Shown here: positions 28,311-37,946 of the stretch, piece after piece
How positions within the stretch are numbered: position 1 is the stretch's first letter
How the letters are laid out: every line of letters starts with the position of its first letter
Source of the DNA: Nocardia sp. NBC_01329
Lineage (GTDB): Bacteria; Actinomycetota; Actinomycetes; Mycobacteriales; Mycobacteriaceae
DNA length: 64,000 bases
Assembly: GCF_035956715.1 (NCBI RefSeq)
Contig: NZ_CP108381.1
Coordinates: 3,100,001-3,164,000 of the forward strand
Direction of reading: 5' to 3'
Program-made: the position numbers and the translations under genes
The notes under the pieces: model-generated
Seen by the model: the letters and a program-made list of their open reading frames with translations, nothing else
What the model was told of the DNA's origin: nothing
Database searches by the model: none

Positions 28311-30436
28311 AGCGCCTGCGTTTCGGGAACGTCGGCTGCCGGAGTCGTCAGCCGCACCAGAGCGTCCAGCCCGATGACCCCATCGGCGCGCGCGAGCAAG
28401 GGATTGATATCCAGTTCCGCGACCTCGCCGGTCGCTGCGAGCTCGGCGAGGCGTAGCACGGCATCGACCACCGCGGCCCTGTCGGCAGGCTGCGCGCCAC
28501 GCCAGCCGTCGAGCAGCGGAGAGATCCGCAGGCCTGCCACCATTTTCTCCGCGCGTGCACGGGTGAGGGGCAGAACGGCGCGGGCAACATCGCGATACAT
28601 TTCGGCGTTGACCCCGCCTGCGCCGATGAGGACAACCGGGCCGAGCACTGGGTCGACGCTGATCCCGCCCAGGAGCTCGATCCCCTCCGAGACCTGCTGT
28701 GCGATCAGGAAACCCTCGGCACCACGTGATCGCATCTCCGCGGCGGCCGAACTCACGGCTTCGGGGCCGTCGAGCCCCGTTCGAACGAACCCGTGCTCGC
28801 TCTTGTGGGAGTGGCCACGGCCTTTCAACACAACTGGATAACCGATCTCGTCCGCCGCCGCGCAGGCATCCGCGATAGTGTCGGCCGTCCGATGAGCGGC
28901 GAACTCGAAACCACGATCCTCCAACCAGCGGGTCGACTGGCTCTCATCCAACAGGGTGGTCGATCGGACGCGGGGAGGCGGACTGGGCAACGCACGCGCG
29001 AGCCGAACAACCTCGCGGAGCTCCGGGTTTCGTGCCGGGTGCCCGAGCAAGGCCCGCGCTGCGCCGACAGCATTACGAACATTCCGGAAGACCGGCAGAC
29101 CAGCGGCCCAGAGCTCCCGATACACCGGATGGTCGGTAGATGCCCCATTCCAGATCGGCAGAATCGGTTTCTTCGCGGTTCGCGCGAACTCGACGAGGCT
29201 GGCGCCGACGGCCTCGGTGAGCCCGCCGCCCGGCGCGGGGACGGGGCACAGCATCACACCGATGGCGTCGTCACGCAAACACAGCTCCAAGATGCGAACC
29301 CCGCTGCCGGCAAGCACGGCCACACCGCCATTGTCCACCGGGTTCGAGATGTTCAATTCCGCGGGAATCACCTCGCGCAGCAGGGTTTGCGTCGCGGAAC
29401 TGAGCGCTGGAAGCGGCAAGCCGCCCACCGTGGCGAGATCACCGACATGCGCGGCCGAGCCGCCGGATACGCTGCACACCACGACCCCATCCGCTGTGGG
29501 TATGGGACAGCGGGCCAGCGCCGCACCGATCTCGATGAGTTCGTCGAAATCATCGACGCGCACGATGCCGAACTGCTCGAAGAAAACGTCCCACACTTCG
29601 TCGGTGCCGACCAGATGCCCGGTGTGGGACTGGGCCATCACCCGGCCGACCTCACTGCGACCGACCTTCACCAGAACGATGGGTGTGTCGTTCTCGATCG
29701 CGGCCACCGCAGCTTCTCGTAAGCGCCTGCCCGAGGTGAACCCTTCGATGTAGGCGCTGATGACCGCGGTATCGGGATCCTGCGCCAGGAACTCGACGAA
29801 GTCCGCCGCAGCCAGGTCGGCTTCATTTCCTGTCGGTGCCCAGTAGCTCAACGCGACGCCGAGCTGCTGCGCCTGGGTCAGCGGTCGCCCCTGAGCGCCG
29901 CTCTGTGAAATCACCCCGATCCGCCGCCCCGGCAGCTCGTCGAGCGGGTCCCACGCGTTCGCATTGGTATTGGGTCCGATCAGTCGGGCACCGGCGCTGT
30001 GCACCGCCCTGACCAGAGATCTCTCCCGTTCGATACCCTCATCTGTACCGAGTTCCGAATAGCCGTTCGCGAATACCAGAAAGAAGCCCACGTCGAGCCC
30101 GGCGTCTCTCGCGGAGTTCACCACGGCCTCGGCATCTCGTACCAGAACCAGGACAACATCGATCGGCCCCGGCAGTGCGGCGAGATCTGCCGCAGAGGGA
30201 ATGTCGAAGACTTTGTCCTTGGTCGGATTCACCGGATAGAAAGCCGCACCGATTCGGTTGGCATGTGCCAGCGCGCGGCTGGTGACGCTGGCCAGACCCG
30301 CGCGCGTGTCATGGGCCCCTACCACCGCGATGGACCGCGGCCGATAAAAAGTCCGAAGATTCAATGGATCCGCAGAAGAGATATTCGAATCCAGCACCGA
30401 GTGTGTGGGCTCAGTTGTCGACCCAGTATTCGCCAT
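28307..30436 (-). CDS. Acyl-CoA synthetase, NDP-forming (acetate-CoA ligase type)
   Basis: 709 residues. Domains: N-terminal CoA-binding Rossmann domain (RPRSIAVVGAHDTRAG), succinyl-CoA-ligase-like domains with SHTGHLVGTDEVWD carrying the phospho-histidine region, and a C-terminal ATP-grasp domain (GYPVVLKGRGHSHKSEHGFV, DINPLL). The enzyme makes an acyl-CoA from an acid, ATP and CoA with release of ADP and phosphate, in the cytoplasm. AAGGAG lies seven bases before the ATG at 30436. It heads the segment that runs through thiolase and OB-fold genes and is 36 bases from the binding-protein gene, so it may activate the imported acid. Confidence 0.9.
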   Translation of the reverse strand: MANTGSTTEPTHSVLDSNISSADPLNLRTFYRPRSIAVVGAHDTRAGLASVTSRALAHANRIGAAFYPVNPTKDKVFDIPSAADLAALPGPIDVVLVLVRDAEAVVNSARDAGLDVGFFLVFANGYSELGTDEGIERERSLVRAVHSAGARLIGPNTNANAWDPLDELPGRRIGVISQSGAQGRPLTQAQQLGVALSYWAPTGNEADLAAADFVEFLAQDPDTAVISAYIEGFTSGRRLREAAVAAIENDTPIVLVKVGRSEVGRVMAQSHTGHLVGTDEVWDVFFEQFGIVRVDDFDELIEIGAALARCPIPTADGVVVCSVSGGSAAHVGDLATVGGLPLPALSSATQTLLREVIPAELNISNPVDNGGVAVLAGSGVRILELCLRDDAIGVMLCPVPAPGGGLTEAVGASLVEFARTAKKPILPIWNGASTDHPVYRELWAAGLPVFRNVRNAVGAARALLGHPARNPELREVVRLARALPSPPPRVRSTTLLDESQSTRWLEDRGFEFAAHRTADTIADACAAADEIGYPVVLKGRGHSHKSEHGFVRTGLDGPEAVSSAAAEMRSRGAEGFLIAQQVSEGIELLGGISVDPVLGPVVLIGAGGVNAEMYRDVARAVLPLTRARAEKMVAGLRISPLLDGWRGAQPADRAAVVDAVLRLAELAATGEVAELDINPLLARADGVIGLDALVRLTTPAADVPETQAL

Positions 30437-30472
30437 ATAGCACTCCTTGATGATGCCACAACCCTGGTCAGG

Positions 30473-31627
30473 TCAACTGGCGGGCTGCCCCACTGCCTCT
30501 GCGTAATACGAACGATCCACGACCTCGGACTCCGGCAGGATCTGACTTCCCTTGAACACACCGGTCTTCTGAAAACTCTGTTGCAGGCGGTCGGAAGTTC
30601 CTTCGCGGATCTCCCAGTCGAATATCATCGACGGAGTTTGTCTGATGATTTCCAGCGGCAGTTCGACCGCCTCGGCCACCCTCGCCGCCATCGCCGGATC
30701 GGCCTTGTAGTCACCGGTCAGGTACGTGTTGACCGTCCGCACGAGAGCCCTGACGAAAGCGACGCCCGCATCACCCTTCTCTTTCAGCATGTTCGGTCCG
30801 AAGATAATCCCGCCGAACGGCTCGGCAGGAGGCTGTCCGATCGCAAACGTGTAACCGTTCTGGCCGCTGATCCGGGTCCAGTAGGGGTCGCTCAGCCACG
30901 CTGCGGGTATCGCTCCGTTCTCCAACGACGTGACCAGGTCGGCCGCAGGCAAAGACTGGAATTTCACATCGTCGATATCAACACCCGCGTCGGCGAACCC
31001 GTGTGTGAGCGGATACATCGCAACGCTACCCGAGCCCACGATCGCGCCGATGTTCTTACCTTTCAGGTCGGATATCTTCCCCGGACGCCCGTCCACGTCT
31101 CGAATCCATAGTCCTGCCTTCGAGTCGTCGGCGGAGAAGTAATTTCCCAGGACCCACCGCAGGTCGATTCCGGCTGTCAACCCGTTGAAGAATGCCGAAT
31201 CCGGTGCCCCGACGGAGATATCGGACTTTCCCGAGGCCAAGAGATTGATACTGTCCGCCGCGGGGACCTGTTTGAGTTCGACCTCGAGGTTCTCCTTTTC
31301 GAACTCGCCGTTCGCTATCGCGAGACGAACGTTGGCCATGAACTCACTCTGCAGTGTCGACGAAGTCACCAGCAGCTTGGTTTTGCCCGGTAGCGGTTGC
31401 GGTTGGGGAGAATTCGCCTCACACCGCGCGGGTTCCCTGTCCGGTGTGCGGTCGGCGGGATCGGTCCAGCCGCCCACACAGCCCGCGACGGGAAGGCCCG
31501 CCGCGGCTCTCGGGGTTACCGGACCCGCGGATCGGGAGGCACCCGAATCACCGCTCCCGCAGGCCGAGACGGCCAATGTGAGCACTGCGGCGAAGATGAG
31601 CCCCAGTGACGTACGTGTTCTTCTCAT
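30473..31627 (-). CDS. ABC importer substrate-binding lipoprotein (NitT/TauT, NMT1-like)
   Basis: 384 residues from the ATG at 31627 (TGAGGA upstream); a TTG at 31657 would add ten residues. Lipobox TLAVSAC, then a Ser/Ala-rich linker, then a type II periplasmic-binding fold (KTKLLVTSSTLQSEFM, GKSDISVGAPDSAFFNG, GKNIGAIVGSGSV) as in taurine, nitrate and aromatic-acid binding proteins. An extra Cys-rich insert (residues 50-80) is unusual. With the following permease and ATPase it forms a complete importer. Confidence 0.9.
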   Translation of the reverse strand: MRRTRTSLGLIFAAVLTLAVSACGSGDSGASRSAGPVTPRAAAGLPVAGCVGGWTDPADRTPDREPARCEANSPQPQPLPGKTKLLVTSSTLQSEFMANVRLAIANGEFEKENLEVELKQVPAADSINLLASGKSDISVGAPDSAFFNGLTAGIDLRWVLGNYFSADDSKAGLWIRDVDGRPGKISDLKGKNIGAIVGSGSVAMYPLTHGFADAGVDIDDVKFQSLPAADLVTSLENGAIPAAWLSDPYWTRISGQNGYTFAIGQPPAEPFGGIIFGPNMLKEKGDAGVAFVRALVRTVNTYLTGDYKADPAMAARVAEAVELPLEIIRQTPSMIFDWEIREGTSDRLQQSFQKTGVFKGSQILPESEVVDRSYYAEAVGQPAS

Positions 31628-31666
31628 GCTGTCCTCAGCATTCTCATAGGGGGACAAGATCCGCCG

Positions 31667-32530
31667 TCAGGCGTTCGTGGCAGCGCCGTCGTGCGGAGCC
31701 CATTTCGTCAACCGTCGACCGATGAATCGGACGATCTCGGTGAAGATCACGCCACCGATGGCGACGACAACGATGCCGACGAACATGTGGCCGTTGAGGA
31801 ACAGTGCGCGAGAGTTGAATATCAGATATCCGAGCCCGTCCGTTCCCACAATGAATTCAGCGGCGACTATCACCAGGAAAGCTATCCCGGCGCCCACTCG
31901 CATCGCGACGAAGATTTGCGGTAGCGAAGCGGGCATGAGCACATGCCGAAACATGTCCCACCGGTTGGCGCCGAAGCACTGCGCAGCCTCTCGGTAGCCC
32001 TCGGGAACCGAAATAACAGCCGACATGGTGGAGATCCAGACAAAGAAGAACACGGTAGTGGCAACCAGGGCTATTTTCGGCCCCTCGCCCAGTCCGAATA
32101 TATTCAACAGAATCGGGAGAAGAGCGAGTTTCGGTACCACATACAGCGCATCCAGTGTCGATTCGAGCATCTTTCGAATCCAGCGGATCGAACCCATGAC
32201 GAGACCGACAACAACGCCGACGAACGCACCGATGACAAATCCGTAGAAGACCCGCATGGTCGTTATCTTGATATCAGGCCAGAGCGTTCCATCTTTGATG
32301 AGCTCCCAGCCGTCTCGGATGATGTCCGTAGGCGCCGGGTAGAGGCGACTGTCTATCCAGCCCACAGTGCTCGACAACTGCCATAGCGCGAGCAGCAGCA
32401 CCGGGAAGCCGATTGCCAGCGTTGCATCGATGCCTCGCCGGCGCCGAATCGCGCCGGCCGAGTTTATTTCCGCTCGGCCTGGTAATCGCACCAATACTCG
32501 ATCGGTAGAGCTCTCGGAAATCTGCGACAT
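31667..32530 (-). CDS. ABC importer permease (SsuC/TauC type)
   Basis: 287 residues from the ATG at 32530, with GGGAG upstream. Six membrane segments and the EAA cytoplasmic loop (EGYREAAQCFGANRWDMFRHV...LP) that contacts the ATPase. It starts just after the ATPase stop, so the two are translationally coupled. A homodimer is expected. Confidence 0.92.
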   Translation of the reverse strand: MSQISESSTDRVLVRLPGRAEINSAGAIRRRRGIDATLAIGFPVLLLALWQLSSTVGWIDSRLYPAPTDIIRDGWELIKDGTLWPDIKITTMRVFYGFVIGAFVGVVVGLVMGSIRWIRKMLESTLDALYVVPKLALLPILLNIFGLGEGPKIALVATTVFFFVWISTMSAVISVPEGYREAAQCFGANRWDMFRHVLMPASLPQIFVAMRVGAGIAFLVIVAAEFIVGTDGLGYLIFNSRALFLNGHMFVGIVVVAIGGVIFTEIVRFIGRRLTKWAPHDGAATNA

Positions 32531-32531
32531 C

Positions 32532-33383
32532 TCAATTTCTCCCACCAGCGGAGCTTTGCCCCGCTTCGACCTCATCGCGGAGCAGCTCCCACAGCTCTGC
32601 CTTGAATGCCGCGAACTCTGGAGCCTCGCGGACAGCGGCGGACCGGGGACGAGGGAACGGAGAGCGTCGCTCCGCCAGGATTCGTCCCGGTCGTGCGCTC
32701 ATCACCACCACCCTGTCACCGAGGATGATCGCCTCCTCGAGGCTATGTGTGACAAAGAGAACGGTGCGGCGCTCGGCTTGACACAGCTCGAGCAGTTCTT
32801 CCTGCAAGATCGTGCGAAGTTGAGCATCCAGCGCGGCGAATGGCTCATCCATCAACAGGATTTCCGGTTCGGATGCGAGGGCACGAGCGATCGAAACCCG
32901 CTGGCGCATGCCGCCGGAAAGCTGAGCTGGATAGACATCGGCGAACTCGGCTATTCTCATTTTCTCCAGCCATAGACGTGCTCGTCTACGGCCTTCCGAT
33001 TTACGTACTCCTTGGACGTCGAGACCGAAACGAACGTTCGCCTCGACTGTCTTCCACGGGTAGATTCCGTAGTCCTGGAAGATCATCGATGCCGGGTGGG
33101 CCGACTTCGCTGCGACTGCAACTTTTCCCATGGAAGGTGGCAGCAGGCCGGCCACTATTCTCAGGAAGGTGGACTTACCACAGCCAGAGGGACCGACGAT
33201 GCAAACGAACTCGCCCTCCTCGATACTGATATCCATCGGACCGAGCGCATGGACACTCCCGTTGCCCGACCCGAAAGACCGTTCGACACCATTCGCGACA
33301 ATCTTTGGATGGGAACTACTGGACGTTTCGGTGGTACGGTCCTGTTCTCGGGCCCCTGAAGCGATCGAGCTGTTCGTTGTCAT
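32532..33383 (-). CDS. ABC importer ATPase (SsuB/TauB type)
   Basis: 283 residues. Walker A GPSGCGKST, Q-loop FQDYGIYPWKTVEANV, signature LSGGMRQR, Walker B LLMDEPFAALD, and the switch histidine in FVTHSLEEA. First gene of the importer set. Energises uptake through the adjacent permease; ligand probably an organic acid or sulfonate. Confidence 0.93.
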   Translation of the reverse strand: MTTNSSIASGAREQDRTTETSSSSHPKIVANGVERSFGSGNGSVHALGPMDISIEEGEFVCIVGPSGCGKSTFLRIVAGLLPPSMGKVAVAAKSAHPASMIFQDYGIYPWKTVEANVRFGLDVQGVRKSEGRRRARLWLEKMRIAEFADVYPAQLSGGMRQRVSIARALASEPEILLMDEPFAALDAQLRTILQEELLELCQAERRTVLFVTHSLEEAIILGDRVVVMSARPGRILAERRSPFPRPRSAAVREAPEFAAFKAELWELLRDEVEAGQSSAGGRN

Positions 33384-33537
33384 TCTCTATACCTTCAACA
33401 TGAATTGGTAAGCCGTGTTCGACGGAACTCGGTGTCACCTGGCGGTCCGCGACCGATTCGTGGGCAGGGATTCGGCCGCGCAAGGCGTAGCGCTCCAATC
33501 AATAGCCGTGGAGATCCCGGATTTCGGCATCTGGTAC

Positions 33538-33951
33538 TTATCCGGGGGTGATGCGGCGGTGGGTGATTTTCCAGCCGCCGTCGCCACGGCAGAGCTTGTC
33601 GGAGTACCGAATAATCAGCTCCAGTATCGGTGTGGCGTGAGCGTCGCGGTAGAACTGCACATAACTGAGCGCTTGCGCCTTCGACCCGTCGACGGTCACG
33701 GTGAGCGTGGTGATCACATGGCGTGTGTGTGAGCCCGGTCCACTGATGCCTGCCCTGCGCCGCTCGACTGCGGCAGCGACCACCTCGGCGATGCCGACTT
33801 GCCGTGTGCCGGTGGTCTCCCAGACCACATCCTCGCTGTAGAAGTTCCGGTACTCCTCAGCGTGGCCCTCATCGGCACAGAGGGCGCAACGGCCGAGGAA
33901 GTCGCGAACCTCCAGTTCCGCCGCCATCGAGTCCGACCGCGCAATCGTCAT
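33538..33951 (-). CDS. SnoaL/NTF2-like protein
   Basis: 137 residues from the ATG at 33951 (GGAAGGA upstream); the longer frame to 34137 overlaps the NIPSNAP gene and has no match. Cone-shaped SnoaL_4 fold: EVRDFLGRCALCADEGHAEEY, YSEDVVWETTGTRQVG, HVITTLTVTVDG, KITHRRITPG. Members include small subunits of ring-hydroxylating dioxygenases and hydratases/isomerases. Function open; context suggests the same catabolic route as its neighbours. Confidence 0.85.
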   Translation of the reverse strand: MTIARSDSMAAELEVRDFLGRCALCADEGHAEEYRNFYSEDVVWETTGTRQVGIAEVVAAAVERRRAGISGPGSHTRHVITTLTVTVDGSKAQALSYVQFYRDAHATPILELIIRYSDKLCRGDGGWKITHRRITPG

Positions 33952-34063
33952 GATCGGTGTGTCCTTCCAGCTGAGCCTCGTGGCGCCGCTCCGGCGACTC
34001 GATATCGGTGCAGTCGCGGTGAGTGAGATAGACGCGGCACCGCCGCCGATCCCGCGTCCTGGA

Positions 34064-34801
34064 TCACTCCACCCATTGCTCGGTGCGATCCTCTCGCCGC
34101 GGCTGTCGGCCGGTCCGGAACGGAGAGAGCGGAGCATCGACCAGGAGATACCGGTTGAAGGCAGTGGTCAGCTCGTTGCTCTGCACGCGCCATGCGGAGA
34201 GGGCGGGATCTGTACGCAGAGCTTTCTCCAGCTCGGCCCACTCGGTCCACGATGGAATGGCCCAGAGCAGGAATGCCTCACTGTCGTTGGTCATCAACGT
34301 CTCCCAGGCTCCGACGAGCCGCCACCCGAAACGCTCGTAGAGCGGTGCGGCGATCTCGCGTACTTTGAGCAGGTATTCGCCTGCCCTTCCGGGGGCGACG
34401 TGCACCTCCTCCTGGGCATAGACATCGCCGGTCACTCCGGCAGCGCAGAGATCCGCGGAGGTGGGGCTCCAAGGCGCGGGAAGCAGGAGACGATCGCGAC
34501 CTCCCGAACGAAACTTCGCCGCGGTGGCCCACCATTTCGCAAGCTTGGGATCTTGCAGCGTCTCATTTTGAAGCTCGTGCCGAAAGGATGCGGCGAGTCC
34601 GGAAAGCCCATCTTCTTCCCAAATATTCACCACTTGCGGCCAGTACCCAGTACTCCCCACCACACCCCAGACTCCGTAGCAGCTCTGGTTGCGTTCTTCC
34701 TGCCCGATGGGGCTGAAATTGGCGGTCATATGGTACATGTACTTGTCTCGGTTGTGGCCGATTATATCGATGTACTCGTGGATATAGACTTTGTCGTTCA
34801 T
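34064..34801 (-). CDS. NIPSNAP-family protein
   Basis: 245 residues with two ferredoxin-like half-domains: VYIHEYIDIIGHNRDKYMYHM at the start and VYAQEEVHVAPGRAGEYLLKV in the second half, with LVGAWETLMTNDSEAFLLWAIPSW. GGAAGG precedes the ATG. NIPSNAP proteins in actinobacteria commonly sit in aromatic or steroid degradation clusters; biochemical role unknown. Confidence 0.85.
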   Translation of the reverse strand: MNDKVYIHEYIDIIGHNRDKYMYHMTANFSPIGQEERNQSCYGVWGVVGSTGYWPQVVNIWEEDGLSGLAASFRHELQNETLQDPKLAKWWATAAKFRSGGRDRLLLPAPWSPTSADLCAAGVTGDVYAQEEVHVAPGRAGEYLLKVREIAAPLYERFGWRLVGAWETLMTNDSEAFLLWAIPSWTEWAELEKALRTDPALSAWRVQSNELTTAFNRYLLVDAPLSPFRTGRQPRREDRTEQWVE

Positions 34802-34933
34802 CTAGACCTTCCAAATGCGACCGTCCCGCTGGCTGAGCGGTCCCATTCGATTCCGAACTGGATGGCAATATCGTTACGGCGGCCGGCACCGTCGGCACGG
34901 GAAGTGGTTCGGACGCAGGAGTTCGCGACCCTG

Positions 34934-36127
34934 TCAGACCCGGTCCAGGTTCAACATTCGGATAGCATTGCCTCGAAGTATCTTGTATTTCTCTTCGTCA
35001 CTCAACCCGAGCAGATGCTTCTCGGCAACAGCTTTCGACTCGGGCCATGTGGAATCTGTATGTGGGTAGTCGGTCTCGAATGTGATGTTATCTATTCCGA
35101 TAACATCACGTGAGGCTATTCCGTGGTAATCCTTGAAGAAGCAGCCGAACACGTTACGCCGAAAATACTCGGACGGCGGTTCCGGAGTGATTCCGTCCCG
35201 TCCTACCCATGCCCTGTGCTCTTCCCAGACGGTATCTGCGCGTTCGAGGAGATACGGCAGCCATCCGATCTGGCCCTCGGAATAGGCAATTTTCAGGTCG
35301 GGAAACTGGACTAGCTTTCCGGAGAAGAGCCAGTCTGCCAGCGATGTCATGGAGTTGTTGAAGGAGAGCGTGGCAGCGACTCCGTCCGGTGCGTCCGCCG
35401 AGGTCGCAGGCATCCTCGACGAGGACCCGATATGCATGTTGATCGTGGTGGACGTCTCTTCGCAGGCCAGGAAGAACGGGTCCCAGAAACCACTGTGGAT
35501 GCTCGGCAAGCCCAGATGGGCCGGAATTTCGCTGAAGCAGACAGCATGGACGCCTCGTTCGGCATTGCGCCGGACTTCGGCGGCCGCCAGTTCGGCATCC
35601 CACAGCGGCACGATGATCAGCGGGATCAGCACCCCGTTGCTGTCACCACACCATTCCTCGACCATGTAGTTGTTGTATGCCTTGATGCATTCCAGCCCCA
35701 ACTCCCTATCCGAGTTCTCGGTGAACGTCTGTCCGCAGAACCGGGGAAAGGTCGGGAATGAGAGCGATCCGTCGACATGGTTCGCGAGCATGTCTTTAGT
35801 CCGCTCGGCCGGGTCGTAGCACCCGGGGCGCATCTCGTCGTACGTCATCGGTGTCATCGTCATTTCCTCGCGACTGAACCCGACCCCCGCGACATGACGT
35901 TTATGAATATATACGAGATCTTCGAATACCCAGCAGTCCGCCATCGGCCCGTCGGGATCGAACGTCTGTTCATATCGCCCGCCTCCGACATGTCGGATTT
36001 CGCCGATTCCACGACGCTCTACGCGGGGACCGTGCTCGCGATACTTCTTCGGCAGCCAGGTCTGCCATAAATGAGCGGGCTCGACTATGTGATCGTCGAC
36101 GCTGATGATTTTCGGGAGCTCTGACAT
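34934..36127 (-). CDS. Amidohydrolase (metal-dependent TIM-barrel, Amidohydro_2)
   Basis: 397 residues. ISVDDHIVEPAHLW at the N-terminus carries the first metal site of the ACMSD-like family (here Asp-Asp-His). Downstream: INMHIGSSS (metal histidine), KIAYSEGQIGWLPYLLERAD, and ETDYPHTDSTWP with the metal aspartate. Such enzymes decarboxylate or hydrolyse ring-cleavage products. Start fixed at ATG 36127. A 19-bp inverted repeat 26 bases upstream may control it. First gene of the 26-36 kb minus-strand cluster. Confidence 0.9.
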   Translation of the reverse strand: MSELPKIISVDDHIVEPAHLWQTWLPKKYREHGPRVERRGIGEIRHVGGGRYEQTFDPDGPMADCWVFEDLVYIHKRHVAGVGFSREEMTMTPMTYDEMRPGCYDPAERTKDMLANHVDGSLSFPTFPRFCGQTFTENSDRELGLECIKAYNNYMVEEWCGDSNGVLIPLIIVPLWDAELAAAEVRRNAERGVHAVCFSEIPAHLGLPSIHSGFWDPFFLACEETSTTINMHIGSSSRMPATSADAPDGVAATLSFNNSMTSLADWLFSGKLVQFPDLKIAYSEGQIGWLPYLLERADTVWEEHRAWVGRDGITPEPPSEYFRRNVFGCFFKDYHGIASRDVIGIDNITFETDYPHTDSTWPESKAVAEKHLLGLSDEEKYKILRGNAIRMLNLDRV

Positions 36128-36153
36128 ATGAGTGCTATGCCTCTCTGATTTAA

Positions 36154-36172
36154 ATCTGACTGTTCGTCAGAT
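36154..36172. promoter_or_regulatory. Candidate operator before the amidohydrolase gene
   Basis: ATCTGAC-TGTTC-GTCAGAT, a perfect 7-bp inverted repeat with a 5-base spacer, 26 bases upstream of the amidohydrolase ATG. Size and symmetry fit a TetR-type operator; the TetR gene at 26025-26684 in the same cluster is the natural candidate. Confidence 0.5.
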
Positions 36173-36279
36173 CGCAGTTTGGCATAGAGCGAGCCGTGTG
36201 TCCAGCCTCACTTTTCCCGTGAGCCCCGCATCCGAGGTGAGCGGCTCGGTGAACCGTCACGGGTCGGGGCCGCTTCCTG

Positions 36280-37190
36280 CGTGGGGAAGACGGTCACCAT
36301 AACGGCGCAGCGTTACCTGCCCGAGGTTCGCGAGAACGCCGTGCGCCCGGCTCTCGAACTTCTCGCTCGATGAGTACGACTCCGCTCATGCCGCTACGCG
36401 CGTGATCGGCCCGATAGCCGATGTGCATCACGGGAGTCGCGGCTGTGGACCGAGAAGGCCCTCGACGAAGGCCCGCGACCCGAGTACGCCGACCTCGTCC
36501 GGCTTGTCGCCGGCCGGGCGCGAAAGTTCGCTCGGCTGCGGAAAGAGAACCGAGATCTCGAGCAGATTACCGATATTCAGAAGTTGGTATCGGCTTTTCC
36601 GCGCGGGATTTCGACCTATTTCACCGCAACCACGCCGAACCAGGTGCGGGTGGCCGATTTCACCTATGTGTCGATCTGGACCGGGTGGGCATATTCGGCG
36701 TCCATGTTCGGGCTCCTATTCCCGCGCGATCATAGGCTGTAATGTCTCGCCGTCGAAATGACACTGCTGGCATCCAAAGCGGTCAACACAGCCATGTGGC
36801 GGCGAAATCACGACGGACGCCCGGTTGAGCCCGGACTGATACATCACTCCGATGCAGCTTCCCCGATATGCATCGGCCGAAGTCACCGAATCAATTGCTA
36901 TGCAATGCATTTCACCGTAGGCCGGGTCCGTCGGAGACGCTTATGACAACGCGCTCGCCGAATCGATCAGCGTTGGTCACAACCGAGGTCGCACGCCGAC
37001 ACCGCCCGTTCAAGACACTATCCGAGATCGATTACGCGCTGATGGAATGGCGCGGCCGGTACAACAACGCACGCCTATATTCCCGGCCGGACTAGCTGAG
37101 CCCGGCCGAGTACTACGCTCGAAACCTGCCAGCCGACCGGCGCCGGCCCGAAACCGACGACCCAGAATCCGAACAACCTGGCTCAGAAAT
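36280..37190 (+). pseudogene. Decayed IS3-family transposase
   Basis: Pieces of OrfA and OrfB can be read in changing frames: RYLPEVRENAVRPALEL and EYADLVRLVAG (OrfA), VADFTYVSIWTGW (first DDE strand), EPGLIHHSDA (second aspartate), SVGDAYDNALAESI and RPFKTLSEIDYALMEWRGRYNNARL, then LSPAEYY near 37100. Several frameshifts and internal deletions remove activity. No clear terminal inverted repeats were identified. It marks the upstream border of the catabolic cluster, suggesting past rearrangement. Confidence 0.85.
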
Positions 37191-37280
37191 GCGCACAGTA
37201 ATAAATGCGCAGCGAAGGGTTCTCGCGGGAAGCGCTTCCTGCAGGCGGTGCAGAACCGTCGCGGCTCGACAGCAGCAATG

Positions 37281-37883
37281 TCATCCGTGTGGCCGGTCGG
37301 CGGTGAGACCGCTCAGCAGCGCACGTGCCACAGCGGCAGCCTCGGCCCGGCCCTTCTCGATGTCGTCGGATTCGGCGATGGTCAGTGACATCTCGGTCAG
37401 GGCGCCATACAAGGCGCTGGCCAGCAGTTCCGGCGGATGCGGCTGGATCAGGCCGGTGTCCAGCAGGTTGCGCGCACCCTCGAGTACCAGGTTACTGAGA
37501 TGACGCCGGTCCACTTCCCGCCATCGGCGCCAACCCAGTGCGATCGGGCCCTGCAGCAGCACGATATGGCGGTAGTCGGGCTCCACGCAGACGTCGAGGA
37601 ACGCCTCGAGACTGCGGTCGACGCGTTCGAAAGGGTCCGTCGCGGTGTCGATGGCGGCTCTGATGCGTTGCGCTGCCCGGTCTTCCAGTTCGTCGACGAC
37701 CGCTTCGAAAAGCCCCTTCTTGCCGTCGAAGTGATGATAGAGCGCGCCTCGGGTCAATCCGGCGGTGCGCACAAGCTCCTCGGCGGAGAGATCGACATAT
37801 TCCCGCTCGGCGAACAGCCGGGCGGCGGTCTCGAGTAGCGCCCGGCGAGTGTCCTCGATGTGCTTGTCCCGCAGCGACTCCAT
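37281..37883 (-). CDS. TetR-family regulator
   Basis: 200 residues. Helix-turn-helix (LSAEELVRTAGLTRGALYHHF) and the longer TetR C-terminal domain. Divergent from the flavin amine oxidase with 63 bases between starts, containing a CATAC-ATGGT-GTATG dyad, so it likely represses the oxidase and itself. The start ATG at 37883 agrees with family length. Confidence 0.9.
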   Translation of the reverse strand: MESLRDKHIEDTRRALLETAARLFAEREYVDLSAEELVRTAGLTRGALYHHFDGKKGLFEAVVDELEDRAAQRIRAAIDTATDPFERVDRSLEAFLDVCVEPDYRHIVLLQGPIALGWRRWREVDRRHLSNLVLEGARNLLDTGLIQPHPPELLASALYGALTEMSLTIAESDDIEKGRAEAAAVARALLSGLTADRPHG

Positions 37884-37898
37884 ACTGTACGTTTACCA

Positions 37899-37913
37899 CA
37901 TACATGGTGTATG
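37899..37913. promoter_or_regulatory. Candidate TetR operator
   Basis: CATAC-ATGGT-GTATG, a perfect 5-bp dyad in the 63-base gap between the divergent TetR and amine oxidase genes. Confidence 0.5.
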
Positions 37914-37946
37914 CCAAATGCACGGCGCATGAATCCGGAGGACGAA

